In this document: positions 1 to 11,894 of the stretch, piece after piece
How the letters are laid out: each line of letters opens with the position of its first letter
Numbering within the stretch: position 1 is the stretch's first letter
Assembly: GCA_020064725.1 (NCBI GenBank)
Contig: JAGTWJ010000019.1
Span: forward strand, 682,001-746,000
DNA: 64,000 nt
Origin: Drechslerella dactyloides
Lineage: Eukaryota > Ascomycota > Orbiliomycetes > Orbiliales > Orbiliaceae
Direction of reading: 5' to 3'
Notes under the pieces: generated by a model
The model's database searches: none
The model's input: only the letters and a program-made list of their open reading frames with translations
Told to the model about the DNA's origin: nothing
Translations under genes and position numbers: made by a program

Positions 1-1297
1 GTATGCAATCCAAATCGAAGATCCCCGAGCTATCTGATATCCCATGTCAGCCCAGGTTGGCAGCTTTCCTTTAAGGTAATACAGAATCCAAGAGCTCCCC
101 TGAGCAGTAGTCTCGAGGATGCTGGGCCTGAACTACCTGAACAGGGTAATTCGTCATCCTAAGCCGGGTTATTAACATGGACGTGTCAGAAAGTTTAAAT
201 CGACCTATCAGTAGACTGGGAATTCGCGTCGCGTATGTTACCGCGTTCATCATTTGGCCAGCCCAGTTCCGCCAAAGCTAGGGCTAATGCATTGATAGTG
301 CAGCGCCATAACGACTGAAATCAGATTCTCACCCTGATGTTGCGCAATATTGAGATGAGCGAGGCTGGAAAACAGAGATGCCATCTTCTGGAAAAGTCTC
401 CACGCCATGGCCAATGCTGGAGCGCCACGGCGCCGGCCAACTGACTAGCACGGATTGACTGAGAAATCAATCGAGCAGCGGTCGAAGATTGGACTTGGGC
501 TGTCCAGCCGGTCACCAAATTGGGCATCAAAATGGGTCTGTGTTGAGATCCAGACCGTCCGATGCTCTGTTAACTCCGGCTTTTCGAAAAGCCTCCCACC
601 CTCCCGCTCGATCGGTGGGTCTCCGTGATAAGTCTTCTACTGGAGGGCCAATCAGAATGTCATATTCGTGAGATACCAGTGCAGTTTTCCAAGTGTCAGA
701 CCCGACAACTGCAGCATTCACCCTTGGCGCTCACTAGGTGCATGCTCTCAGCACCGATTTGTCCGTCTCGTGTAACATACCCAGCATGTTCACGCTGGAA
801 AAGTCCCTATTCAGATAAGGCTCAGCTTTTCCCACATCAATCTGAGTTGTCGATATCACATTTTCCAACTCGAAAGCACACCTTTGACGCTGAAATTTCC
901 CAGGTGCAGCGGCGATCCGGGCAGAAAAGACGGAATACTTTTCCGGGGAGCAGACCAACCGCCAAGCGGTGTTACACATGGCACGGCCTCCCGTTCCTCT
1001 TATTGTGGACCAGTCACGGAGCCCCGCTTGTTGCGAGGCTGACCACTTTCGCCTCAGGAGACCTGGCTCTATATAAAAAGCCGGGACGCAAACGGGGCGG
1101 CCCGCTAGAGGTTCCATCTCGCATTCCATCTCATATCACGGCCTCTATAGCTAGCCTACCCTCTCGATTTGCTCTACAAAAATTACAGAGGCCTTCATTT
1201 TGTAACTGTAAACCAAACTGTCCTTCAAGAGACCACCCAACCGCAGCTAACAAACTTGCATTTCTGAAGCATTCTCACCAACTTGAAGTCATATTAC
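1..1297. other. Non-coding left edge and promoter of the F-box gene
   Basis: I see no supportable gene here. Open frames on both strands lack recognisable domains and begin at non-ATG codons or overlap one another. The last 230 bases upstream of the F-box start carry a clear TATA box, followed by C/T-rich and A-rich leader sequence. The far left part may hold regulatory DNA or the tail of a gene outside the window, but nothing in it shows this. Confidence 0.5.
1072..1079 (+). promoter_or_regulatory. TATA box of the F-box gene
   Basis: TATAAAAA lies 219 bases upstream of the ATG at 1298, inside a G/C-rich stretch, which makes it stand out. The first ATG at a reasonable distance downstream opens the F-box frame. 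Confidence 0.55.
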
Positions 1298-2920
1298 ATG
1301 ATGTCACGGATATGCTCGTTCCCACCAGAGTTGATCGATCTCATCACCGATTCTCTCAGTGAGGAGGACATCCTTGCTCTCCGCCAGACGTGCAAGGCCC
1401 TTAGCCTTCTCGCCCACGATGCCTATCTCAAAGCTGTCTACCAGTGTTGGAGCGCATACCTCATGTCCAGCAGCCTTACCTCTCTCGTCAACATTGTCCG
1501 TCACCGCTCGCGTGTCAATCGGTACATGCACCACCTAAAAATCCACCCGACCCTCCCCAGAATAACGTGCCGAAACTTCGGCGACCAAGTTATCGATGGG
1601 AAGGCCAGGGTCATGAACCACTATGACTTCATACTCGACGAGGACCGTGATCTCCGGCACCTCAAGCTCAAAATGATGGCCGACACCCAGGACAACCAGG
1701 TGGATATCGGGACGTACAACTGCCTCTCAACTCACCTTCAAATGGCCTTCGCGAGCCTGCAGACCCTCAAGACCGCGGAACTGGTCACCAGCCAGTTCAT
1801 CATGTCCCGCGTTGAGTTCAACCAATGCTACCCATCTGCTCGGGCGACGATGGCCGAGTGGCCAACCACTCGAGATATGTTAACACGTCTGTTAATGCAA
1901 CTACCGAAGGGAGGCCTTCCTCCCAACTATTGGAGCCCGTTCATCCGCTCCGCCGATGTCACAAACCTGTCCTCGACGTTGCAAACACTGATCATAAGCG
2001 GCGCGATGGGCATCCCGCCCCAATGGCTCAGCGACAGCGCGGATAAGAAGCTCGGGGACAACGACTCTCTATTTCCGGCGCTGAAAACCCTCGACATGGG
2101 ATTGGCGCACATGTACGACCGACAGAACTGTCAAGTAGCGGACCTCGCGACGAGCAATCATCTCACTACATTCTTCAAGATCATTGCCCATAACCTCGAG
2201 ACACTCGAGGTCAGATTCCCAGCCTATCGAGCAGGCCCACTCTCACGGCAGGCCTCCAGATCCCCCCTCTCCCCAAACATCCCTCGGAGCGCAAGTGCCT
2301 TCCCCGCCATCACCACCCTTCCGCATCTGAAGAGCCTGCACATCCAAGACGCCAGACTGGATATCGAACACGTCCTCGCAACCCTCGACAGCTGCCCGTC
2401 CCTCGAAACCTTCAAGCTCCTCCACAGTCGGCTACCGGATACCGAAATCTCGTGCTTCCGCCTCCTCAAGCACATCCGCGCCGCCAACCCGCCCACCATC
2501 AAGAACCTCCGTCTGTTCTTCAACAAAGGCGCAAACGGCGTCCCGAGTCTCGCAATCACAGGCGCTACGCCTTGGGCCAGCACGATGGAGCCATCCTACC
2601 TAGACTGCATGGTGATGACACCGCTATGCACGCCATGCACGGGTATCTGGACGACGTCGACCATCCCAGCAACTCACATTTCGTACAGAAACCTCGCCTC
2701 CGAACTCGATCAGACGGACTGCCCGCGTGCGTTCTGGATGTCCATGTCGAACGGGAAGTGGACGCGGGACAGCCACGTGGGTGTTCACGAGACCCTTAGC
2801 CGGTATCTATTCTGGAATAACCGCAGGGACATCTCCGGCAATGTACAGTGTGCGAAGATTTGCGGGTCGTGTTCGGGCTGTTATGAACAGCCTTGGGACC
2901 ATAGCCGGATAACTTTGTAA
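1298..2920 (+). CDS. F-box domain protein, single exon
   Basis: This 540-residue protein reads through without introns from ATG at 1298; a second ATG follows at once, at 1301. Residues of about 5-45 form an F-box (FPPELIDLITDSLSEEDI, then ALRQTCKALSLLAH), the helical module that docks on Skp1 in SCF ubiquitin ligases. The rest carries leucine-rich, regularly spaced segments (for example LPHLKSLHIQDARLDIEHV and LETFKLLHSRLPD) like the irregular LRR-type region of fungal F-box proteins, which would pick the substrate. The C-terminus is cysteine-rich (CAKICGSCSGC). The family expands freely in fungi and substrates cannot be told from sequence. The stop codon overlaps a TAATAAAG stretch that could serve as a poly(A) signal. 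It is convergent with the Bun107 gene. Confidence 0.85.
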   Translation: MMSRICSFPPELIDLITDSLSEEDILALRQTCKALSLLAHDAYLKAVYQCWSAYLMSSSLTSLVNIVRHRSRVNRYMHHLKIHPTLPRITCRNFGDQVIDGKARVMNHYDFILDEDRDLRHLKLKMMADTQDNQVDIGTYNCLSTHLQMAFASLQTLKTAELVTSQFIMSRVEFNQCYPSARATMAEWPTTRDMLTRLLMQLPKGGLPPNYWSPFIRSADVTNLSSTLQTLIISGAMGIPPQWLSDSADKKLGDNDSLFPALKTLDMGLAHMYDRQNCQVADLATSNHLTTFFKIIAHNLETLEVRFPAYRAGPLSRQASRSPLSPNIPRSASAFPAITTLPHLKSLHIQDARLDIEHVLATLDSCPSLETFKLLHSRLPDTEISCFRLLKHIRAANPPTIKNLRLFFNKGANGVPSLAITGATPWASTMEPSYLDCMVMTPLCTPCTGIWTTSTIPATHISYRNLASELDQTDCPRAFWMSMSNGKWTRDSHVGVHETLSRYLFWNNRRDISGNVQCAKICGSCSGCYEQPWDHSRITL

Positions 2921-3465
2921 TAAAGGGGTCCCTTTACGATGTTGACGACTTTGCTATATATCATATGGTGTTAAAGCATATCTTGATAATTTTAATCACT
3001 GTGGAGCGTTGTTTGTGCATGTTGTGACACATTTGTCTTCTCACCCCTCTTTTGACGAGTCTGGCACTTGTTTAGCCGTATCGTTATATCATCGACAAGT
3101 TAATTGTATGTGACTAAATAATAGGTAACTACTTACTTACATACTAAGTACTTACTTACCTACCTGTAGGTAGACGGAATTATCCACTGAAATATAAATC
3201 AAATTCATCAGCCTCGTAAGCCGCAATTCATATGGTCCACGACCAGCTGGCCAGCCAACATTCACAACTCATACCGTAGACCCGAGGCCAGGCTGTATAG
3301 ACTATAGGTGGTATAGCAAGAAACCAATACACGCAGGCGTATGTACGTTGAAATAATAATATACGATCCCCAAGCTACACCGTCGCGCAAACATCCATGC
3401 ACGACACGCAAATATACATACAACCCACAAAACTTCCTCCAGATCTTCACCACTGCTACCATAGA
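2921..3465. other. Convergent intergenic region, 3' ends of F-box gene and bun107
   Basis: This 545-base spacer lies between two convergent genes and should hold both 3' UTRs. At about 3128-3166 there is an imperfect TTAC/TACT tetranucleotide tract (ACTTACTTACAT repeated with variation). I see no gene here. Confidence 0.5.
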
Positions 3466-6400
3466 TTACCCGCTCTTCTCCGCCTCCTCCCCACTTGTAT
3501 CCGGCACATCCAACGCACCGTCCGCACCGTCCGCACCGCCTGCACTGCTATTTGCAAGATGCTCCTCCGCTTCCGCAACCATACTCCGAGGCGCCTTCAT
3601 GGCCATCGGCGCCTCCACGACCACCGGCACCTCGATCTTGCGCCGCTCAATCGGCTCCTCACCGCCCTTAATCCGATAATGCACAACGACATCCCCGCCC
3701 GTCCGCCACACGTGCGCCTTCATCGTCGCCAGCGTCATATTCAGCGGGATAATCTCATCCTTCACCAGCAGCTCCAGCCACTCCTCCGGCCGGCGGCGCT
3801 CGTCGCCAAAGTCTGTGCCGGGCCCGCCGGCCTGCGCGGGCAGCGGGTCCAGACGGTCGTAGATGTACGTTACAATTTTGCGCGCCCGCAGCATGCGGTT
3901 GGCGTTTAGTCGGTTGTTTCTATCCCACCCGTACCCGTAGCGCAGACACCCATCAGCTTTAATTCACGTGGTAGCGGCATGGAGAGGGGGATACGGTACG
4001 GTACTTACGGGTCGTTGATGTCGCCAATGTTCATCAGCTTGTCCTTCCACGGCAGCAGCACGAAGCTCACCTTGACGACTTCCTTTAGCGGGACCTTGTT
4101 CAGCAGAATCGCCTCCGCGACCCAGCCGGGTAGCACCTTTTCCAGCTCGTCCGCCTCGTTGCCCACCTCACCGACGGTGCCGCGGTAGACGTCCTTCATC
4201 CCGCCGGAGTCAGGTGAGTCTTCTTGGATGATGAGCACCATCTCCGGCGGGTGTTTCAGGACGGGTGTTTCCGTCGGCAGCGACGGGCAGATGGCGGTCT
4301 TGATGCTGAAGTCTGGGAGCACGCGATCAGGTGTGTATGCGTCGTAGGAGCGGCGAATCCGGCGGAGGACGCCGAGGAGGGTGTCATCGAACTGCTCAAC
4401 CAGTTTGACGGGCTCAACGGGTTCTTCGGGCTTGGGTTCCTCGGGCTTCTTCTCCTCCGCCGGCTTTGGCTTTTTCGACCACAGCTTTGAGAGGGAGAGC
4501 TTGGAGGTGGCGGCCGGGGTAGTTGGCTGGGCTGCAGGGGTAGCGGCGGCGGCGGGTTCCGCGGGGGTAGCTGCGGGGAGATTGGGTGTGTTTGTGATGC
4601 CGGAGCTTGCAGCGGTAGTTGTAGATGATTCATCGTCCTTCGACTTTGGAGGAATTGTGAAGTAGTCGCTTTCGGCTGTGCCTGGCTTATCACCTGGCTT
4701 TGACTCTTCTTCAACTGTCGGGGGCAGCGTCGAGCCGGCGCCGCCTGGAGTAGTGGTTGGAAAATGGGTGGCAGCCGGTGTCGCCAGGCCAATCGACATG
4801 CCTGGCGTCGCAGGGTATGGGACACCCACCATGCCGTTTAACCCGGGACGCGGAGTCATCGTCGCAGATGGCGTTGTCGGTTCCGTGAACTGCGATGCTG
4901 GACTCGGCAATGTTATCGCCGAGGGCGCATTCTGCCGTCGCTGAGCCTCCCTCGCGGCCTGTGCTGCAGCAAGATCTTTGCGGTAGTCATCGTCTCTGCG
5001 TATTTCTTCATCGATCAGGTTGGAGAAGAGATAGCGCAGCACCCATTTGCCAAGGTTGATCCTGTGGTCGTCGCGGAACTCGATCTTCTGGTCCATCTCG
5101 ACCTCGTCCGCGTACATTTCCGCGTCGAAGCAGTAGTTTTCCTCGAGGACGCAGGCGAGACGGCCGGTGCGCGTGTCGACCTGGCACCAGTTTGCAACGT
5201 TCTCGCGCGTGTTCACTTCCCGATGAACTTCTTCTATATGTCGCTTGCCCCATTCTTTCAGAACGGTACACTATAGACGGATAAAATCAATTAGTTTTTG
5301 CGACGTTAACCCAAATGACGCTTGCACCGACCTTGACGAGATCCCATTCGAGCACGTCTCCGGCAGAATCAACGGTCAGAACGCGCCGCCTGTCGTTCAG
5401 CAAGATGTGCTTAATCAAGCCGTTTTGCCCTTCGATAGTCTCATCAGGCTGCTCGTATATCGGTTTTGTATCCCCCGTATCCTCCACTCCCATCATCGCC
5501 TCCGTGATAGACGCGTGTCTTGCCTGCGGGATCGAGTAGATTGTAACCTCGTCCGGATCCCGCACCTCATGCGTCGTGAACGCCGACGTATTAGAGAGCC
5601 GCAGGATCGAATTGAGTTGTATCATTGGCTTGTTCGACTTTTTCGGATACCCAACAACCGTCGAGATGGACGCATTCGACGGTCGATGCTGGTGCTGCGG
5701 GTGCATTGTCGGCAGCCCAGGTGACTTTGGCGACGCGCCCGCCGCCTCCTTCGGCGATGCGATCTCTGCGTTCGTGTCCACATCCAGCCAACGGTGTATC
5801 CGCGAGCTGGACGTCGCAGTCCAGATGTAATCGCCTCGACCCCCGTCCGCGATGACCTTGTTCACCCCTTCATTCTCCTGGCACACCGCGACGCAGATAC
5901 CCTCCTCTATCTCTCCAATGTTCCTGATATCCGTTTTGGCGACGAGGCCCGTTCGGTCCGCGGAATGGAAGAGCTCCAGCTGCGGATGCGACGAGTGCAG
6001 CGACCACACGCTGTCGTTGTGCATTGTAAGTGTGTGCAGGCAGCGACCACCGGTGACCGACCACATCTTCACCGTCGCGTCCGACGACGCCGATAGGATA
6101 ATGTTCGCATCCTGCGAGATCAGTATTGATCGCACGAGGTCCGTGTGGCCGACGAACTTTGTAATCGGCTTGCCGGAGCGAGGGTCCCACAGCCGTACGA
6201 CGCTCTCAGGCCCGCCGGATGCGAGGATGCCACCGCCGATGCCGAGCGAGTACACCGATCCCTTCGGGTTATCCTTGTCCCCGCCGTCGCCGACGTCGAT
6301 GCACAGCTGTTCACCCTGCCCGGATAGATCCCACAGGAAGATCTTCCGATCCAGTCCACCCGAGGCTACCCATGTGCCGCTGGTCTTTGACTCCGGACCG

Positions 6401-7039
6401 GATGCGACGACGCATTTAACGTAGTCGGTATGGCTGCCCAGGTCTGCCGGTGGCGTTTTCGACGCCGGCCGCCATAGCTTGACGGTCAAGTCGGACGAAC
6501 ACGAGACGACGGCCGAGGAATCGGAGGTAAGTGCGAGGTCATTGACCCAGTGTGTGTGCGCCTGTACTTGCGATTTGAACGTCGACGGCGGCGGACGGGG
6601 TTTCGGTGCGGTATTAACGGTGGTGGGGAGCCCGTCGCCGTTCGCGACGGCGGGGTCCGGTGGAGGGGTGAGGTCGGTGTGGACGTCCCAAGCGCAGATG
6701 ACGCCATCGCGGCCGGCGGAGTACCTGCAGGCCGAGTCGGAAGCACGTTAGCGACAGGATTCTCAGGTCGTCCGGGTGCCATTGGACTGGATAGGAATGT
6801 TCGCATGGATGGTAGGTGTGACGTCGGAGGCGCTGGAAAGGGCAACGGCGCACGTACAGAGTCCCGTGGAGGTCGAGGGCGAGCGAGTTGACGCCGAGGC
6901 GATGGCCGCCGGGCGAGTTTGGGAGCGGCAGCACTGCGATCTGTCGTCAGCCGTTTCACAGCATCGCGGCGGCGTCAGTTGGAGGAGGAGGGAGAGCCAA
7001 GTTACCGTAGCTGATCTTCTGGCGGGCCTTGCGCGCCAT
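3466..7039 (-). CDS. bun107: WD40 cofactor of ubiquitin-specific protease (Bun107 / WDR48 / UAF1 homologue)
   Basis: There are five exons on the minus strand: 7039-7006, 6933-6858, 6724-5332, 5270-4009 and 3919-3466. They total 3219 nt, giving 1072 residues. The start is fixed by the family signature MARKARQKISYVLP, split by intron 1. About residues 20-400 form a WD40 propeller (GRDGVICAWDVH, SSDLTVKLWRP, GLDRKIFLWDLSG, SSDATVKMWSV). A low-complexity proline/alanine/threonine linker follows. The C-terminal part (MNIGDINDP, then NRLNANRMLRARKI) matches the DUF3337/UAF1-C region. In other organisms this protein binds and activates USP1/12/46-type deubiquitinases (Ubp9 in fission yeast), usually with a WDR20-type partner. 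Introns have good signals: donors GTAAGT and GTACGT, and an AACTAAT branch site in intron 3. The length suits filamentous fungal orthologues. The identification is firm; the partner in this organism is inferred. Confidence 0.92.
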
Positions 7040-7506
7040 GGCGATGCGACCGGCCGGCTAGCAGCAGCAGCTCGGATAGAATGCAGTGCGATGCGGCCAA
7101 TGGGGCGAGAGCGACTCGGCGGGAGGCGATATGCACCGGACGAAACGTCGGAACGGAGGACGGCGTACGACTGGCGAGTGCTCGAGCGATTGAATCTATC
7201 GGCGGAAGAGATCTTGCAAACGAGGTGAGATATCGAGATGGCTGGCGAGGAAGGAGAGCAATCAAGCTCGTCTCATCGCGTGGAGAAACCGCAGCTCTTC
7301 GTTTTCGATTACGAGCGCTGCGCCTAAACTGCTGCGCTCCTTGGCTAAATGCAGGCACCGGCCTGGCATCTGCCGTCACCCTTGTCATACACTGATACGA
7401 AAAATAACGACTCGAGATGTATATTATATCGTCGGTGAGTGATGCCTGATGCTAAATATATAATACAGCCGTGCATAGATGACTTGGTACCATGTTTTGA
7501 AGCCGT
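7040..7506. other. Spacer between dbp4 3' end and bun107 start
   Basis: This 467-base G/C-rich spacer separates two tandem minus-strand genes. It must hold the bun107 promoter and the dbp4 3' UTR. I found no convincing TATA box on the minus strand. Confidence 0.4.
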
Positions 7507-10154
7507 CTACGCCAGCAGCCCGGCCGCGAGCGCCTCCAGGTCGTCCAGCGTCTCGGGCGCCTCCTCCATCTCCACCACCCGGCCCCTCTTCTTCGCCTTC
7601 TTCCGCTTGCGCCTCTCCTCGTCCGAGTCGTCTTCGAACCACTTCTTCTGCTTCTTCGCCGGGCGCGCTTCCTCGACCAGCTCCGGTGCCTCATCCTCCT
7701 CCTCTTCCCCGCCGTCATCTCCGCCATCCTCCTCGTACGGCACGAGCTGCACCCCGCCTCCAAGCTCGTCTTCATCGCCGTCTTCCAGTTCATCGAGCAT
7801 CCTAGCTTTCTGCCTCTCCCTCTTCGCTCTCCGCTTCTCCTTTGCAACCGTCTTATCCTCCTCGTCGGCAGCAGTGACCCGTCTCGTCTCCTCGGCCAAA
7901 AATTTGCCCCTCTGTTCCTCCGCGTCCCCGGCCTTTGCGAACTCTTCTTCATCCTCGAACTCGTAAATCGCATGTGCTTCGCCTTCCTCGTCAAACACGA
8001 GCTTCGTGCCTGAGCCCTTATACTTGAGCAAGGCTTTCTTGGATGTCGCCAGCTTCTCTCGTCGCTTGGAGTCCACCAGCATCGGCTCCTTGCCGTGTAC
8101 TTGAATGTACCGCAAGCCATCCTTCGGTTTGCCGTCTCCGTCCTCGGCGTCCGAACCGTAGCCGTGACCCTTGACGGCTAAAAAGTCTTCCTCCTTGTCT
8201 TCGGGCTCATTTTCGCTATCGCTATGGCGAACCATCTCTGTGAAATGCGATGTAAAGATGTTTTGATTTTCTGCAACATTGTTAGCCGTTGTGTCTCACC
8301 AGTTGCATGCAGGCTATCATATATATCCAACTTACGTCTCTCGAACATCCGGTCGTATCTTGTCCGGACTTCCTTCTTCTTATCCTTCCCATCCTTCGTC
8401 TCGTCGTCGCTTTCTTCCTCGTCGCTGATATCGTCGTCCTGTAGCAGTGCTCTAGGTGCGTTCTTCCGCCGTTTCGCATCTTCGCCCTTCAGGAACTTGA
8501 CCCTCGGCGCCCCAGGCAGTCCCAGGCTCGTGGCAAACTCTGGCAGCGGTAGCTTCTCCAGGTCAAAGATCTCCCTATCCTTCTGGATATACACGCTCCT
8601 TGCATAGCTCGTGAACGCCTTCTGCCCCAAGTATTTGATTTCGGGATCCTTGAAGCAGATACCCTGCAGTTGATTCTGAATGCTTTGCCTCTTGTTCTGG
8701 CGTACATTGATCCTCTCGATCGGTACCTTTTTCGCCTGCAGCCTGGCTAGCATTCCCTTTTCCTCCGTCGGACATAGAAATAGCACCGCCCGCCCATCTC
8801 GCTCGTATCGTGCCGTTCTGCCGACTCTGTGAATGTATGTATCCGCGTCCTCGGGACAGTCAACCTGGATAACCCAGTCGACCGCTGGAAAATCCAGTCC
8901 CCGCGCAACCACGTCTGTCGCGAACAAACATGAGTTTTTTGAACTCGAGAACTTGGCGGTAATGTCCAGTCGGGCGGTTTGTTTTTGCTTCCCGTGGAGA
9001 TGCAGCAGCGGTATGCCTGGCTGCATTTGCCGGAAGGTCTCGTACACGAACCGCACCTGCTTTGTCGACGACAAGAATACCAGAATCTTCGACTTGACGT
9101 TCGCCCGAATGAAACTCCACAGGGTGTCTAGCTTCTCTGGCAGCGGCGTAACAATGTAGTGCTGTTGCAGCTTGCCCGGTGTCGCGGAGCTGGCGGACTC
9201 GTGCACAGAAACGTACTCCGGGTCCTTAAGGCTCAGTCTCGCCAGGTCGTTCACATTCTTCGTTTGCGTAGCGCTGAAGAGCAGCGTCTGTCGGTTCTTC
9301 GGGATACCCTGCACTATCGCATCGATCGCATCTTTGAACCCCATGTCCAGTATCCGGTCCGCCTCGTCGAGGACCAGCAGCTGCAGGCTGTAGGTATCCA
9401 GATCCGGGTTCTGTTCCAGGTGCTGCTTCATCCGACCCGGTGTGCATACGAGTATGTTCATTCTGCCCAGGCGCTCGCGCTCATCTTGGAGGTTCTTGCC
9501 GCCGATAACGAGGCCGGCGGAGAAGTTATGGCGCTGACCGATCTTGCGTAGGACTTCGAAGATCTGGATCGCGAGTTCGCGGGTCGGGGAGATGATAAGA
9601 GCTCCAAGCCCGTCTTCTGGCGTCCATTTGCGGCGGTGGAGTATCTCAAGGACCTGTAGGACCGGCGGCCATAGTTAGAATCGAAGCTTTCCAAGATGTA
9701 AGGGCTGGGGTCGCGCCTACGGGTATTAGGAAGGCGAGAGTCTTTCCGCTGCCGGTTTTCGCGGCGCCGAGTATGTCTTTGCCTTTGAGGGCGAGTGGGA
9801 TGGCTTTTCGCTGGATGTCGGTCAGGACTTTGAAGTGCGACTTGTCGAGGCCCGCGGCCGTGGCTTTAGATATCGGAAGGTCAGAGAAGTTGGTGAGATT
9901 GGAAGCATCCTGACATACAAATCTCCCATTAGTATCCAGTACATGAATGTATATCGGCAGAAAGGAAACGCAGGGGGATATGCTCTGCCAGAAGTCGGGG
10001 ATGTCGAAGTGAAGGAACTCACGAACTCTTGCGCCGCCTTCTCGAGGGCCTCAAGCTCCTCTTCCTCCCGCTTGCGCTTCAGCGATCGGGACTCCTTCCT
10101 GCGGGACTTGAGCCGGGGCAGAGAGCCGTCGGCGGGTTTGGCGCCTTTGGCCAT
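7507..10154 (-). CDS. dbp4: ATP-dependent RNA helicase Dbp4/Hca4 (DDX10)
   Basis: There are four exons: 10154-10023, 9909-9721, 9653-8336 and 8270-7507. They total 2403 nt, giving 800 residues. The helicase core is complete: a Q motif ([16 protein letters not shown]), motif I AKTGSGKT (94-101), Ia PTRELA (130-135), II DEAD (203-206), III SAT (234-236) and [10 protein letters not shown] (382-389). After the core comes a family-typical segment around [21 protein letters not shown], whose reading confirms the last splice (donor 8335, acceptor 8271). The C-terminal 230 residues are charged, with acidic and lysine-rich blocks, as usual in nucleolar proteins. Dbp4 works in the nucleolus in early 18S rRNA processing, helping U14 and U3 snoRNA handling in the small-subunit processome. 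It is divergent from the Spf31-like gene 233 bases away. Confidence 0.95.
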
Positions 10155-10387
10155 TGCTGCGGGATCGCGTGGTCCGGTCGACTGGGTTCGAACAATCGTG
10201 GTGGAGATCGAAAAGAAAGTCGAGGGCGTTCGCGAATTTTAAAAATTTCTGCTGGGGTCTTTGCGGCGGGCGTTTTGTTCGGCTGCGCGCCGGCTGCAGG
10301 ATCCCTCGTCAAGCTTCCTCCGTCACCACTCCACACCAACCTCAGACACCGCCGCCAGGGCCGCCAGCAGCGCCAGCAGCCGCCAAA
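10155..10387. promoter_or_regulatory. Shared divergent promoter, dbp4 / spf31-like
   Basis: Only 233 bases separate the start codons of two divergent genes, so promoter elements must overlap or be shared. There is no clear TATA box. The sequence has an A/T-rich patch (10236-10250) followed by C-rich sequence near the Spf31 start, in keeping with a TATA-less housekeeping promoter. Confidence 0.5.
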
Positions 10388-11302
10388 ATGTCGTCGTCGT
10401 CTACGTCCGAGAGGAAGGACAAGAAGGAAGAGGAGGGACCGACCAAGGCCGAGGAGTCCGAGACCGAAGTCGAGATCGATAAGGAGTCGTTGAGCACGAT
10501 CGAACGAGAGGAACTGGAGTTCCGGAAGGTACGCCACCGAGCATCACGCAATCGATTCCTCTGTCCGCCGATTCAGCTAACAGCCTTGATGATTCTAGGA
10601 TGCAGAGATTCAAAGCAAGTCCCCGATATCATTCCTCGACCGTGTCCACTCCCTGCTGCCGAGTTACTAACCAACGATCGGGGTGTCCAGGAATCATGAA
10701 CGCCTTCAAGCTCGATGCGTAAGACCCGCCGTCCTCAATCCACTGTATCCAACCATTCGTACATCTACTGACCTCGCCGCAGTTACGCCGTGCTCGACCT
10801 CCAACCCGGTGTCCCCGAATCCGACATCAAGATGCAATACCGCAAGAAGTCGCTACTCATCCATCCCGACAAGACCAAAAACCCGCAGGCGCCCGACGCC
10901 TTTGACCGCCTGAAAAAGGCAGAAAACGAGCTGATGGAAGAGAAGACCCGCACACGCCTCGACGAGGCCATCGCCGACGCGCGCATGCTCCTCCTCAGAG
11001 AACGGAAATGGACGGTCGACCACCCCGACCTCCAGACGGAAGCCTTCAAGAGGGACTGGCGGGAGAAGTCAAAGGAGGTCCTGATCGATAACGAGCTCCG
11101 GCGGCGAAAGCAGATGAAAGCCCAGCTGGCGGAGGAAGGCCGTGAGCAGCGGAAGGCAGACGCCGAAATCGAAGCGCGGAAACGGAAGCGGGAGCACGAG
11201 CAGGCGTGGGAGGAGACGAGGGACCAGCGGATCAGCTCATGGCGGGACTTCCAGAAGGGCAAGCAGCCCTCCAAGAAGAAGAAGATGAAGCCGATCGGGT
11301 GA
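10388..11302 (+). CDS. spf31: DnaJ-domain splicing factor, Spf31/DNAJC8 type
   Basis: There are four exons: 10388-10528, 10599-10614, 10691-10718 and 10783-11302. They total 705 nt, giving 234 residues. The second exon is only 16 nt and the third 28 nt. The second intron (10615-10690) begins with GC, in GCAAGT, and has a perfect TACTAAC branch site. Spliced this way the protein reads DAEIQRIMNAFKLDAYAVLDLQ with no break, as this family requires. The J domain starts at about residue 60, with the HPD motif at 89-91. The C-terminal half is a long charged helix rich in lysine, arginine and glutamate (RRRKQMKAQLAEEGREQRK), ending in a basic KKKKMKPIG tail. Family members stimulate Hsp70 ATPase and associate with the spliceosome. 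The acidic N-terminus (about 47 residues) is low in complexity. Confidence 0.9.
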
Positions 11303-11894
11303 TACGGCTCGCCCACATACCGGATGAAGTTCAAGGGTGTTTCTTTTGCTTGCAAGGGCGTTTTGGAGGAACTGGAGCTTGAGCGCTGTGAGGTCGCGTT
11401 TACTGTCGCGTTTACTGTCACGTTTACATATATATCACTATACCCTTGATCAATTGAAGCAATCGTCCTCTGGAATCATGCATACCATCAGGTAGACGAG
11501 TCCACATGCATCCACCTACGCTTTCGTATCGTTATCATCCGCCATGCGCCGCATCAGAAACGTAACTCGTGACGCAGTCTGGCGCGCTTCCGCCCGCCGT
11601 TTCCGTTTGTCGCGCCACCAACGACAGCCGAAACAGCTGTTCTCGCACAGCGTAACATCAACTCGCCGCCTGCGGGCCCCAGACCCACGAACGAACCCTC
11701 ATTCAATCAATCGATCGCTCAGGCCCGCCGGCAGCAAGCCATGAAGCCATGACACCGATCCACTCCAGATCTCTGCCGGCAGCCTCGAACACAGCGATAT
11801 CGACGTCTCCATCTATACTCCCGTAACGTAACGGTACCCCAATATCTGATATCATCAACCCCCCTGTCGCATCGCTCCGGCTGCCCGTCACAGC
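11303..11894. other. Intergenic region between spf31-like gene and MFS gene
   Basis: These 592 bases separate two plus-strand genes. A short A/T-rich element (ACATATATATCAC) follows the spf31 stop, and C-rich sequence precedes the permease start. I see no gene. Confidence 0.4.

Noticed and set aside
625..1362. 245-codon plus-strand frame upstream of the F-box gene
   Set aside because: It starts at a non-ATG codon, spans the TATA box and overlaps the F-box start in another frame; no domain.
7452..8120. Arginine-rich minus-strand frame of about 220 codons
   Set aside because: It is an alternative frame of the acidic, lysine-rich C-terminal exon of dbp4; the arginine/tryptophan runs come from repeated GAG/GAA codons read out of phase.
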